Below, piece by piece: positions 7,952 through 16,999 of a DNA stretch of 63,110 nt; the stretch's first letter is position 1, and the number at the start of each line of letters is the position of its first letter. The notes under the pieces were generated by a model. It had not been told where the DNA came from and searched no databases. It saw nothing but the letters and a program-made list of their open reading frames with translations. The translations under genes were made by a program, and so were the position numbers. The stretch covers positions 1 to 63,110 of the forward strand of contig NZ_AKJZ01000074.1 of the NCBI RefSeq assembly GCF_000282055.1, given 5' to 3'. The DNA is from Flavobacterium sp. CF136 (GTDB lineage Bacteria; Bacteroidota; Bacteroidia; Flavobacteriales; Flavobacteriaceae).

Positions 7952-9343
7952 ATGAGTACCCAAATACAGAGAATAAAAGATAAGCTTATCAAGGCAAAAT
8001 ATACTGATGTAAAATTAAAAGTTTTTGGTGCAGAAAGTCATAAATATATTTTAGGGAAACCTTTATATGATGAAGACATTTTAAAATTTGAAAAAGAATA
8101 TGATTTAAAATTACCGGAATCTTATAAAGCATTTTTACTTCATATTGGTAATGGAGGAATCTCATATTCAGATTCAGGATCCGGACCATTTTATGGTATT
8201 TATCCACTTGGAAAAAATGTAGATGAATTAGTTGAAAATACAAAATATTTAAAAAGAGATTGTGTTTTATATCCTGACATGACAGATGAATATTGGAAAG
8301 ACTTAACAAAAAAAGTTGATGAAAAAGATATTTCTGATGAGGATTATGAAAACGAATTAGGAAAAATCTATTCAGGGATTTTACCACTCGGTTCACAAGG
8401 CTGTACTTATATTCATGCACTTGTTTTAAACGGAGAGCATAAAGGAAGGGTTGTTAATATTGATCTTGACCAGCAAAAGCCAAAATTCACCTTTGAATTA
8501 AATTTTTTGGATTGGTATGAAAGATGGCTTGATGAAGTAATTTCCGGTGATTTGATAAAAGACACGCCCAGCTGGTTTGGTTATAAAATGGGTGGTTCAG
8601 AAGAAAAGATACTAAAACTCTATTTTTCAACTTCAGATAATAAAATAAAAATTGATTGTTTAGAAGGTCTTTTAAATAAACAAAAACTTAGAAGTGAAAC
8701 GATGCAAATAATTGAAGAGCAATATAAAATAACTTCAATCGATCAAAAGAAGGCTGCATTGCAAATACTGACTAAATTCGATTATGAAAAAGCACAATCA
8801 TATTTAATTGAGTTCTCAGAAGAAAGCTTGTTAAATGTTTTTCAATTTATATTTTGGTATGCAAAAGATAAAAGCAGGGATTGGCTTTCAATTATTGAAT
8901 CAAATATCGAAAAAATAAATAATGAAGAAACTTTTAGATTTTGTAGTTATTTGCTAAAAGAGATGAATATAGATTATGGACATTTGATTGTTCCTTTTAC
9001 CTCTCATGACAATGATAATATTAGAGTCAGTGCTTATTATTCACTTAGTCAATTAAAAAATAAAGAGGAATATCTTGAAACTTTTATTATAGGTTTAAAT
9101 GATAGGGCAAATAGAGTTATTCATACTGTATTACAAGCTTTAGAAGGAATAAAGGATAAAAGACTTTTAAGGCATTATAAAAATATAGCTGTACGTTTTC
9201 CTAAAGAGCAAGATTATATTTTAGTAAATTTAAATCACAGACTTAAATCATTGGGTTTAACAACAACCACAATTAAAAACATAGATATTGAGACTTATGA
9301 AATTACAAAAGCTAAGAATAAGTGGTATCAGTTTTGGAAATAA
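7952..9343 (+). CDS. SMI1/KNR4 (SUKH) domain protein with HEAT-like tail
   Basis: A 463-residue soluble protein with no signal peptide. Residues about 40-200 look like a SUKH/SMI1-KNR4 domain: FEKEYDLKLPESYKAFLLHI followed by GNGG, then the FYGIYPLG strand, and later GILPLGSQGC. Residues about 215-440 are helical repeats of HEAT type (for example HDNDNIRVSAYYSLSQLKN). SUKH proteins often act as immunity proteins against polymorphic toxins or in cell-wall signalling; which applies here is unknown. It is flanked by the pit terminator and a convergent gene, so it is monocistronic. It has a strong Shine-Dalgarno unlike its neighbours, and no toxin gene lies beside it. Confidence 0.8.
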   Translation: MSTQIQRIKDKLIKAKYTDVKLKVFGAESHKYILGKPLYDEDILKFEKEYDLKLPESYKAFLLHIGNGGISYSDSGSGPFYGIYPLGKNVDELVENTKYLKRDCVLYPDMTDEYWKDLTKKVDEKDISDEDYENELGKIYSGILPLGSQGCTYIHALVLNGEHKGRVVNIDLDQQKPKFTFELNFLDWYERWLDEVISGDLIKDTPSWFGYKMGGSEEKILKLYFSTSDNKIKIDCLEGLLNKQKLRSETMQIIEEQYKITSIDQKKAALQILTKFDYEKAQSYLIEFSEESLLNVFQFIFWYAKDKSRDWLSIIESNIEKINNEETFRFCSYLLKEMNIDYGHLIVPFTSHDNDNIRVSAYYSLSQLKNKEEYLETFIIGLNDRANRVIHTVLQALEGIKDKRLLRHYKNIAVRFPKEQDYILVNLNHRLKSLGLTTTTIKNIDIETYEITKAKNKWYQFWK

Positions 9344-9396
9344 GGTAAATTCAGATTTATAAAATGACCAAAATTAATATTTTAGAAATATAAAAT

Positions 9397-9915
9397 TTAC
9401 TTTCGAAAGTTTTTATGATTGTGTTTTCGCTTATAATGCGTTTGTTTTAATTTTTTTTGATCTTCTGAAATTACACTGATTGTACCGTCAATTTCTAACA
9501 TACAAAGCTTTACATCGGTAAAATGTTCTAAGCCATGTTCCCGCATGGCTTCTTTTAGTTCATCGTGCGAAATGTCTAGTTTGCTTAAAGATTTAAAATC
9601 CAATTTTCCGTTGTGAATCAGGATTTCAGGTTTGTCTAATAGTAAGTCATTGAGTAATTTATATTTGTGGGTGAGTTTCTTTATTATAAAGTTAATCACA
9701 AATAAAACCAAAGCAGCGACCAAACCACCCCAAAGGCTGGTATCCGGGCCAACCATTGCATTCTGAACTGAATTGCTAATCAACAAAATCAGAATGATAT
9801 CTGCTGTATTAAGCTGTGAAAGTTCTTTTTTGCCGAAAATTCTCAATGCAATCGTCATAAAAAAATAAACGGCAACACTTCTAAAAGCTATATCTAAATA
9901 GGGGATTAGTATCAT
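9397..9915 (-). CDS. DUF421 (YetF-like) membrane protein
   Basis: A 172-residue protein. Three hydrophobic segments fill roughly residues 5-25, 35-55 and 60-80, followed by a cytoplasmic-type domain with the family motif KPEILIHNGKLDFKSLSKLD and a second ELKEAMREHG element. This is the DUF421/YetF architecture (short membrane part plus YetF C-terminal domain). The molecular function of the family is not established in general; some Bacillus relatives work in spore germination, which does not apply here. A terminator of the upstream rimK-like gene lies between the two, so transcription is probably separate. Confidence 0.85.
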   Translation of the reverse strand: MILIPYLDIAFRSVAVYFFMTIALRIFGKKELSQLNTADIILILLISNSVQNAMVGPDTSLWGGLVAALVLFVINFIIKKLTHKYKLLNDLLLDKPEILIHNGKLDFKSLSKLDISHDELKEAMREHGLEHFTDVKLCMLEIDGTISVISEDQKKLKQTHYKRKHNHKNFRK

Positions 9916-9932
9916 TTTTTATTATTTGAATT

Positions 9933-9971
9933 AAAAAAACTTTGTCAAAGATTTAAGCCTTTGACAAAGTT
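9933..9971 (-). terminator. intrinsic terminator after the RimK-like gene
   Basis: On the minus strand, AACTTTGTCAAAG and CTTTGACAAAGTT (13 bp; plus-strand arms 9938-9950 and 9959-9971) form a stem with an 8-base loop followed by a run of T. Confidence 0.88.
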
Positions 9972-10021
9972 GCTAAAATAATTATGTGATATTAAGTTTA
10001 AATGAATTTTGAAATGAAAAT

Positions 10022-11389
10022 TTAGAGCTTAAAATTTTTCTCAATTGCTTTAATCATTTCACCGGCAACATCTTTGTTTGTAGCACCTTCGATTCCCTCA
10101 AGACCTGGTGATGAATTTACTTCTAGTAATAAAGGTCCTTTTGAGGAACGGATAATATCTACACCTGCTACTTTTAAATCCATTGCTTTTGCAGCTTTTA
10201 TAGCGATTTTTTTCTCTTCAGAAGTTACTTTTATGACAGAAGCCGTTCCTCCAAGATGGATGTTAGCCCTAAATTCACCGGGCATAGCTTCACGCTGAAT
10301 CGCTGCAACCACTTTTCCGTCAATAACAAAACAACGAATGTCTTTTCCGTTTGCTTCTTTAATGAATTCCTGAACCAAAATATTGGCATTTAGACTTTTA
10401 AAAGCATTGATAACGCTTTCTGCTGCTTTTTTTGTTTCGGCCAAAACGACTCCTTTTCCCTGTGTTCCCTCCAATAATTTTACGATTAACGGAGAACCGC
10501 CAACCATTTTAATCAAATTATCTGTATCCAAAGGAGAATTGGCAAAACCGGTTGTTGGAATATCAATTCCGCTATTTAATAGCAATTGTAACGAATATAA
10601 TTTATCGCGGGATTGTGTTATGGCTGTAGCCGAATTTAAAACGAAAACCTTCAAAGCCTCAAATTGACGTGTTAAAGCGCAACCGTAAAAAGTGATGCTT
10701 GGTCGGATTCTTGGAATAATAGCGTCAAACTGATTTAATATTTTTCCGCCACGGTAATGAATTTCAGGAGTTTTTGCATCCAACTTCATATAACATTCTT
10801 TGATATTCAAAAAATGCATTTCGTGGCCACGCATTTCGCCCGCTTCCATTATTCTTTTATTGCTGTATAATTCAGGATTACTGGCTAAAAGACCAATTCT
10901 CAAACCTGAAGTTGCTTTTTCAGAGTTTTGGTATAATTCCTTAAGTGTTTCAGCTGTTGGCTGTCCTAACATATATTTTTCCTCCGGATCCACCAATACA
11001 CGTCCGCTCATGGCTTCACGGCCCAAAAGCATTCGGAAACCCATAGAATCCCGATTTGTAAGGGTCATTTCAATTGGCCATTTTACATCACCAATTTTTA
11101 GACTGGTTTGAATAACGTAACGATGTTCCCTGAAACCGCTTGAACTTTTTACAATTCTTTTGTCAACCAACGGAGCTTCACAATGAATGATGGTTTTAAT
11201 ATTATTTTGAATTGGATTAATATCAAATTTCACCCAATTAGCATCATTTTTTATAAAAGGAGCAATGTTTATAGCATGCATTGCCGAAGTTTTTGCGCCA
11301 GAATCCACACGAGCCTTAATTGTTGGAATTCCTAATTCCGGAAATGCACACCATTCTTCGCTACCTAAAATGACTTTGTTTTGAAGCAT
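10022..11389 (-). CDS. retropepsin-like protease domain fused to RimK-type ATP-grasp ligase
   Basis: A 455-residue two-domain protein. Residues 1-150 form an ATP-dependent zinc protease/RimB-like domain with the aspartyl-protease triad Asp-Ser-Gly at 29-31 (ARVDSGAKTSAMHA). Residues about 165-455 are a RimK-family alpha-L-glutamate ligase with ATP-grasp elements EGTQGKGVVLAE, GKDIRCFVIDGKVVAAIQRE and the metal-binding LLEVNSSPGLEGIEGAT. E. coli RimK adds glutamates to the C-terminus of ribosomal protein S6. Here the ligase is joined to a domain that could trim such tails, but the substrate is not shown. Flanked by terminators on both sides, so probably monocistronic. Confidence 0.88.
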   Translation of the reverse strand: MLQNKVILGSEEWCAFPELGIPTIKARVDSGAKTSAMHAINIAPFIKNDANWVKFDINPIQNNIKTIIHCEAPLVDKRIVKSSSGFREHRYVIQTSLKIGDVKWPIEMTLTNRDSMGFRMLLGREAMSGRVLVDPEEKYMLGQPTAETLKELYQNSEKATSGLRIGLLASNPELYSNKRIMEAGEMRGHEMHFLNIKECYMKLDAKTPEIHYRGGKILNQFDAIIPRIRPSITFYGCALTRQFEALKVFVLNSATAITQSRDKLYSLQLLLNSGIDIPTTGFANSPLDTDNLIKMVGGSPLIVKLLEGTQGKGVVLAETKKAAESVINAFKSLNANILVQEFIKEANGKDIRCFVIDGKVVAAIQREAMPGEFRANIHLGGTASVIKVTSEEKKIAIKAAKAMDLKVAGVDIIRSSKGPLLLEVNSSPGLEGIEGATNKDVAGEMIKAIEKNFKL

Positions 11390-11463
11390 ACGTTATTATT
11401 TATTTTATAGAATTTAATAGCCAAAAGTAGCTATTTGCTTTTACTAAAGATAGTAATTTATCT

Positions 11464-11503
11464 AAAAAAAATACCCGTTATGTTATGAAAACGTAACGGG
11501 TAA
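11464..11503 (-). terminator. intrinsic terminator after clpC
   Basis: On the minus strand, TACCCGTTA and TAACGGGTA (plus-strand arms 11472-11480 and 11494-11502) form a stem that continues with further pairs towards the loop. A run of T follows (plus-strand A-run 11464-11471). Confidence 0.9.
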
Positions 11504-11532
11504 ATTAAATTTGTTATAAAATTTAAACTCAT

Positions 11533-14079
11533 TTACAGATTAGTCGGTTCTTCGGCTTTGTGTATTTCTACAGAAAGTTCCTGAGAATCATCTTTTAAAT
11601 CCATTAAGATTTCATCACCTGAATGTATTTTTGAAGTGATAATTTCTTCGGCTAACAAATCTTCAACATATTTCTGAATTGCTCTTTTTAGAGGTCTTGC
11701 ACCAAATTGTCTGTCAAAACCTTTTTCAGCAATAAAGGCTTTTGCTTTATCAGTAAGACTTAAAGTATATCCTAATTCAGCGATACGAGAATATAGTTTT
11801 TTAAGCTCAATTTCTATAATCAAGTCAATATCAGCTTTTTCTAATGCATTAAATACAATCACATCATCAATTCTGTTTAAGAACTCAGGAGCGAAAGTTT
11901 TTTTCAATGCATTTTCGATAATACTTTTCGAATTGTCATCGGCCTGAGCTACTTTTGCAGCAGTTCCAAATCCTACACCTTGTCCAAAATCTTTTAATTG
12001 ACGTGCTCCAACATTAGAAGTCATAATAATGATAGTGTTTTTAAAGTCGATTTTGCGACCTAAACTATCTGTTAAATAACCATCATCTAAAACCTGAAGC
12101 ATCATATTGAATACATCCGGATGTGCTTTTTCAATTTCATCCAAAAGTACCACACAATACGGTTTTCTGCGAACTTTTTCAGTCAATTGGCCACCTTCTT
12201 CGTAACCAACATATCCCGGAGGCGCTCCAACTAAACGTGAAATAGCAAATTTTTCCATGTATTCACTCATGTCAATGCGTACTAATGCATCTTCGGAATC
12301 AAATAATTCTTTTGCTAAAACTTTTGCTAATTGCGTTTTACCAACTCCGGTCTGACCTAAGAAAATAAACGAACCAATTGGTTTGTTAGGATCTTTAAGT
12401 CCTGCCCTGTTACGTTGAATTGAACGTGCAATTTTTAAAACTGCTTCGTTTTGACCAATTACTTTATTCTGAATTAATTCAGGTAATTTGGCTAATTTAT
12501 TGCTTTCAGTTTGTGCAATTCTGTTAACAGGAATTCCAGTCATCATCGAAACAACATCGGCTACATTATCTTCTGTAACTTCAATTCTGTTGTTTTTAGA
12601 ATCTTCCTCCCATTGTTCCTGAGCTATAGCCAGGTCTTTTTCTATGCGTTTCTCATCATCACGAAGTTTGGCAGCTTCTTCATATTTTTGTTTTTTGACT
12701 ACCATATTTTTGTTTTCGCGAACTTCTTCTAATTGACGTTCCAAATCAAGAATTTGTTTAGGAACATCAATGTTGGTAATGTGTACGCGAGAACCTGCTT
12801 CGTCAAGGGCATCAATAGCTTTGTCCGGTAAAAAACGCTCAGACATGTATCTGTTTGTTAATTTAACACAAGCTTCAATTGCTTCCTGAGTATAAGTAAC
12901 GTTGTGGTGATCTTCGTATTTGTCTTTGATATTATTCAAAATTGCAATTGTTTCCTCAACAGAAGTCGGTTCTACAATTACTTTTTGAAAACGTCTTTCC
13001 AAAGCACCATCTTTTTCAATATATTGTCTGTATTCATCAAGAGTTGTTGCACCAATACATTGAATTTCACCTCTTGCTAAAGCAGGCTTAAACATATTTG
13101 AAGCATCTAGTGAGCCTGTTGCACCACCAGCACCAACAATGGTATGAATTTCATCAATAAAAAGAATGATATCATCGTTTTTTTCAAGCTCATTCATAAC
13201 GGCTTTCATTCTTTCTTCAAACTGACCGCGGTATTTTGTTCCGGCTACCAAACTGGCAAGATCAAGTGTAACGACACGTTTGTTAAAAAGGATACGGGAT
13301 ACTTTTTTCTGGATAATACGTAATGCCAATCCTTCTGCTATTGCAGATTTACCAACTCCCGGTTCTCCTATAAGAAGCGGGTTGTTCTTTTTTCTACGGC
13401 TCAGGATTTGTGAGACACGTTCAATTTCTTTTTCACGTCCTACAACAGGGTCTAGTTTTCCTTCTTCGGCCATTTCTGTTAAATCTCTCCCAAAATTATC
13501 TAAAACCGGAGTTTTGGATTTTTTGTTTGACTTATTGGCGGGATTGTTAAAACTACTTTCTTTAAGACTGTCATCTTGTCCTGAATCATCATTATATGAT
13601 TCGTTTTTTGGCAAGTTTTCTAAGAATTCTTCTTCGTTTGGAGTCATATTTAAATATTGTTCTTTAGCTATATCATAATCTATTTTCAGCTTATTCAATA
13701 ACTTGGTTGTTGGATCATTTTCATTTCGTAAGATGCATAAAAGCAAATGTGCTGTGCTAATCGAGGAACTCTGAAATACTTTAGCTTCAAGAAAGGTTGT
13801 CTTCAGAGCCCTTTCCGCTTGACGGGTAAGATGAAGATTTTTCTTTTCCGCATTAACTTCCACGCTTTGATTAGCGGGACTCAGTATTTCTACTTTCCTG
13901 CGTAAATGGTCTAAATCGACGGCCAGGCTGTTTAATATATGAATGGCTTTTCCGTTTCCATCCCTTAAAATGCCCAGCATTAGATGTTCAGTACCAATAA
14001 AGTCGTGGCCAAGACGGAGAGCTTCCTCTTTACTGTATGTAATAACATCTTTTACTCTTGGTGAAAAATTATCATCCAT
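11533..14079 (-). CDS. clpC: ATP-dependent Clp protease ATP-binding subunit ClpC
   Basis: An 848-residue Hsp100 unfoldase that feeds proteins to the ClpP chamber. It has an N-terminal double Clp_N repeat (residues 1-150). The first AAA+ module has Walker A GEPGVGKSAIAEG and Walker B ILFIDEIHT. A UVR/coiled-coil insert (KYEEAAKLRDDEKR) is near 430-480 and is diagnostic of ClpC rather than ClpB. The second AAA+ module has GQTGVGKTQLAK and VVLLDEIEKAH. GVGFGT near 690 corresponds to the ClpP-docking loop. Residues 150-190 are a low-complexity Ser/Asn/Lys linker. It is divergent from gyrA and ends in its own terminator. Confidence 0.96.
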   Translation of the reverse strand: MDDNFSPRVKDVITYSKEEALRLGHDFIGTEHLMLGILRDGNGKAIHILNSLAVDLDHLRRKVEILSPANQSVEVNAEKKNLHLTRQAERALKTTFLEAKVFQSSSISTAHLLLCILRNENDPTTKLLNKLKIDYDIAKEQYLNMTPNEEEFLENLPKNESYNDDSGQDDSLKESSFNNPANKSNKKSKTPVLDNFGRDLTEMAEEGKLDPVVGREKEIERVSQILSRRKKNNPLLIGEPGVGKSAIAEGLALRIIQKKVSRILFNKRVVTLDLASLVAGTKYRGQFEERMKAVMNELEKNDDIILFIDEIHTIVGAGGATGSLDASNMFKPALARGEIQCIGATTLDEYRQYIEKDGALERRFQKVIVEPTSVEETIAILNNIKDKYEDHHNVTYTQEAIEACVKLTNRYMSERFLPDKAIDALDEAGSRVHITNIDVPKQILDLERQLEEVRENKNMVVKKQKYEEAAKLRDDEKRIEKDLAIAQEQWEEDSKNNRIEVTEDNVADVVSMMTGIPVNRIAQTESNKLAKLPELIQNKVIGQNEAVLKIARSIQRNRAGLKDPNKPIGSFIFLGQTGVGKTQLAKVLAKELFDSEDALVRIDMSEYMEKFAISRLVGAPPGYVGYEEGGQLTEKVRRKPYCVVLLDEIEKAHPDVFNMMLQVLDDGYLTDSLGRKIDFKNTIIIMTSNVGARQLKDFGQGVGFGTAAKVAQADDNSKSIIENALKKTFAPEFLNRIDDVIVFNALEKADIDLIIEIELKKLYSRIAELGYTLSLTDKAKAFIAEKGFDRQFGARPLKRAIQKYVEDLLAEEIITSKIHSGDEILMDLKDDSQELSVEIHKAEEPTNL

Positions 14080-14337
14080 AATATATAATTAGGTATTGTA
14101 AATTTAGTGAATTAGTGTTTGAAAAACAAAAACCATACCTTTCAGAAACACCTGTCAGCTAATAGACAAAAAAAAAGGTAATAAAACAGTTAAAAAAGGC
14201 TTAATTTATTAACCAAAACCAAAAAAAAAGTTGTTAATAAATCATTGAAATTAGTGTAAGAAATTAGGTTTTAAAATTTCAAAAATCCGTATATTGGCAC
14301 GTTTTGAAACTAATATAATTATTTAATATAACAACTT

Positions 14338-16959
14338 ATGTCTGAAGGAGAAAAGTTAATTCCTATTAACATTGAAGATGAAATGAAATCAGCTTACATC
14401 GATTATTCGATGTCTGTAATTGTATCGAGAGCACTTCCTGATGTTAGAGATGGCTTGAAACCAGTGCATCGAAGAGTGCTATACGGAATGTATGATTTAG
14501 GAGTTTTTTCGAATAAAGCCCATAAAAAATCCGCCAGAATTGTCGGTGAAGTTTTAGGTAAGTATCACCCGCACGGAGATACATCAGTTTATGATGCCAT
14601 GGTACGTATGGCACAAGAGTGGAGCATGCGTTATCTTTTAGTAGACGGGCAGGGTAACTTTGGTTCCGTAGATGGTGACAGCCCTGCAGCAATGCGTTAT
14701 ACTGAGGCGAGAATGAAAAAGATTTCGGAAGAAATCATGGCAGATATAGAAAAAGAAACAGTTGATTTTCAACTTAACTTTGACGATACATTATACGAGC
14801 CAAAAGTAATGCCAACAAGAGTTCCTACCTTATTAATTAACGGAGCTACAGGTATCGCAGTAGGTATGGCTACAAATATGCCTCCGCATAACCTGACAGA
14901 GGTTATTAATGGAACCCTGGCATATCTCGATAACAACGATATTGAAATAGATGAATTAATAACACATATCAAAGCCCCGGATTTTCCAACAGGAGGTATA
15001 ATATATGGTTATGAAGGAGTTCGTGAAGCATTTAAAACCGGTAGAGGGCGTATTGTAATGCGTGCAAAAGTTGGTTTTGAAGAAGTAGACGGAAGAGAAT
15101 CTATCATCGTTACCGAAATTCCATATCAGGTCAATAAAGCTGATATGATTAAGCGTACGGCTGATTTAGTTAACGAGAAAAAGATTGACGGAATTGCTAA
15201 CATTCGAGATGAATCAGATCGAAATGGTATGCGTATCGTTTATATCCTGAAACGTGATGCTACTCCAAATGTAGTTTTGAATACCTTATATAAGTTCACA
15301 CAATTACAATCTTCTTTTAGTGTAAATAATATTGCATTAGTAAAAGGCCGCCCACAAATGCTGAATCTGAAAGATATGATTCATTATTTTATTGAGCACC
15401 GTCATGATGTTGTGGTTCGAAGAACTCAGTTTGAATTACGAAAAGCAGAAGAAAGAGCCCATATTTTAGAAGGATTAATTATTGCATCAGACAATATTGA
15501 TGAAGTAATTGCTTTAATCAGAGGTTCAAAAAATACTGAAGAAGCCCGTGAAAAGTTAATTGAAAGATTCAAATTATCAGATATTCAGGCGCGTGCCATT
15601 GTAGAAATGCGTTTACGTCAGTTAACAGGTCTGGAACAAGACAAGTTAAGAGCTGAGTACGAAGAATTGATGAAATTAATCGATCATTTGAAAGCCTTAT
15701 TGGCTGACGTAGATTTAAGAACTGCTTTAATTAAAGAAGAACTTGAAGAAATTCGTGAGAAATATGGTGATGCCCGTCGTTCTCAAATCGAATATTCCGG
15801 TGGTGATGTAAGTATCGAAGATTTAATTGCTGATGAAAATGTAGTCATTACAATTTCTCACGCAGGGTATATCAAACGTACAAACCTTACTGAGTACAAA
15901 ACTCAAAACAGAGGAGGAGTAGGACAAAAAAGTGCAGGAACAAGAGACCAGGATTTCCTTGAACATATGTTTGTTGCTACCAATCATCAATATATGATGT
16001 TTTTTACCCAAAAAGGAAAATGTTTCTGGATGCGTGTTTACGAAATTCCTGAAGGAAGTAAAACGGCAAAAGGAAGAGCAATTCAGAACTTAGTAAACAT
16101 TGAAAGTGATGATAAAGTTAAAGCTTTTATTTGTACACAGGATTTAAAAGATAAAGATTACATCAATAGTCATAATCTTGTTATGGTAACGAAAAAAGGA
16201 CAGGTTAAGAAAACTTCTTTAGAGAAATATTCTAAACCAAGAGTAAATGGAGTTGCTGCAATTACTATTAAAGAAGGTGATGAATTATTAGAAGCAAAAT
16301 TGACTAATGGCGAAAGTCAGATTATCTTAGCTGTTAAATCTGGTAAATTAGTTCGTTTTGAAGAAACTAAAACACGTCCGATGGGAAGAACAGCCTCGGG
16401 AGTTCGTGGAATTACTTTAAAAGACGATACTGATGAAGTTATTGGTATGGTGACCGTTAATGATATGAACAGTGAGATTCTTGTTGTTGCAGAAAACGGA
16501 TATGGTAAACGTTCCAGTCTTGACGAATACAGAATCACAAACCGTGGAGGTAAAGGGGTTAAAACCCTTAATATTACTGAGAAAACTGGTAAACTTATTT
16601 CTATTAATGCTGTAACTGATGCTGATGATTTAATGATTATCAATAAATCCGGATTAACAATCAGAATGGCTGTTGAAGATTTAAGAGTTATGGGCCGTGC
16701 TACACAAGGAGTGAAACTAATCAATATTAAAGGAAAAGATTCTATTGCAGCTGTAACGAAAGTAATGAAAGATGATCCTGCAGAAGTTGTTGTTGACGAA
16801 GATGGTAATGTTATCGAGACAGAAACAATCGAGAGAGTTAAACCAGTTTTAGAAGTTCTTGAAGATGATGGTGCCTCAGATGACGATGAGGATGATGATT
16901 CTGACGAAGAAGAATTAGACGAAGAGGATGATTCTGAAGAAGAAGAATCTGAGGAATAA
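14338..16959 (+). CDS. gyrA: DNA gyrase subunit A
   Basis: An 873-residue type II topoisomerase subunit that cuts and rejoins DNA during negative supercoiling. The catalytic Tyr is Tyr121 (AAMRYTEARM). The QRDR reads GKYHPHGDTSVYDA, with Thr82 and Asp86 at the positions of E. coli Ser83 and Asp87. The C-terminal beta-pinwheel begins near residue 500 and contains the GyrA-box-like NRGGKGVK near 738. The last 40 residues are almost entirely Asp/Glu/Ser, an acidic tail that may tune wrapping. The following TPR gene starts 40 bp downstream. Confidence 0.97.
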   Translation: MSEGEKLIPINIEDEMKSAYIDYSMSVIVSRALPDVRDGLKPVHRRVLYGMYDLGVFSNKAHKKSARIVGEVLGKYHPHGDTSVYDAMVRMAQEWSMRYLLVDGQGNFGSVDGDSPAAMRYTEARMKKISEEIMADIEKETVDFQLNFDDTLYEPKVMPTRVPTLLINGATGIAVGMATNMPPHNLTEVINGTLAYLDNNDIEIDELITHIKAPDFPTGGIIYGYEGVREAFKTGRGRIVMRAKVGFEEVDGRESIIVTEIPYQVNKADMIKRTADLVNEKKIDGIANIRDESDRNGMRIVYILKRDATPNVVLNTLYKFTQLQSSFSVNNIALVKGRPQMLNLKDMIHYFIEHRHDVVVRRTQFELRKAEERAHILEGLIIASDNIDEVIALIRGSKNTEEAREKLIERFKLSDIQARAIVEMRLRQLTGLEQDKLRAEYEELMKLIDHLKALLADVDLRTALIKEELEEIREKYGDARRSQIEYSGGDVSIEDLIADENVVITISHAGYIKRTNLTEYKTQNRGGVGQKSAGTRDQDFLEHMFVATNHQYMMFFTQKGKCFWMRVYEIPEGSKTAKGRAIQNLVNIESDDKVKAFICTQDLKDKDYINSHNLVMVTKKGQVKKTSLEKYSKPRVNGVAAITIKEGDELLEAKLTNGESQIILAVKSGKLVRFEETKTRPMGRTASGVRGITLKDDTDEVIGMVTVNDMNSEILVVAENGYGKRSSLDEYRITNRGGKGVKTLNITEKTGKLISINAVTDADDLMIINKSGLTIRMAVEDLRVMGRATQGVKLINIKGKDSIAAVTKVMKDDPAEVVVDEDGNVIETETIERVKPVLEVLEDDGASDDDEDDDSDEEELDEEDDSEEEESEE

Positions 16960-16999
16960 ATTTAGAATAAATTAAAATTAAATATACAAATTGAATATT

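Noticed and set aside
7989..8420. Long open frame antisense to the SUKH gene
   Set aside because: Its product is a low-complexity His/Leu/Tyr run mirroring AT-rich codons of the sense gene; it has no start context and no recognisable domain.
13280..13678. 132-codon frame antisense to clpC
   Set aside because: It lies within the coding region of a certain gene and shows no family motif.
14338..16959. Thr82 in the GyrA quinolone region as a resistance mutation
   Set aside because: Thr occurs at this position in wild-type enzymes of several groups, and Asp86 is intact, so no resistance can be inferred.
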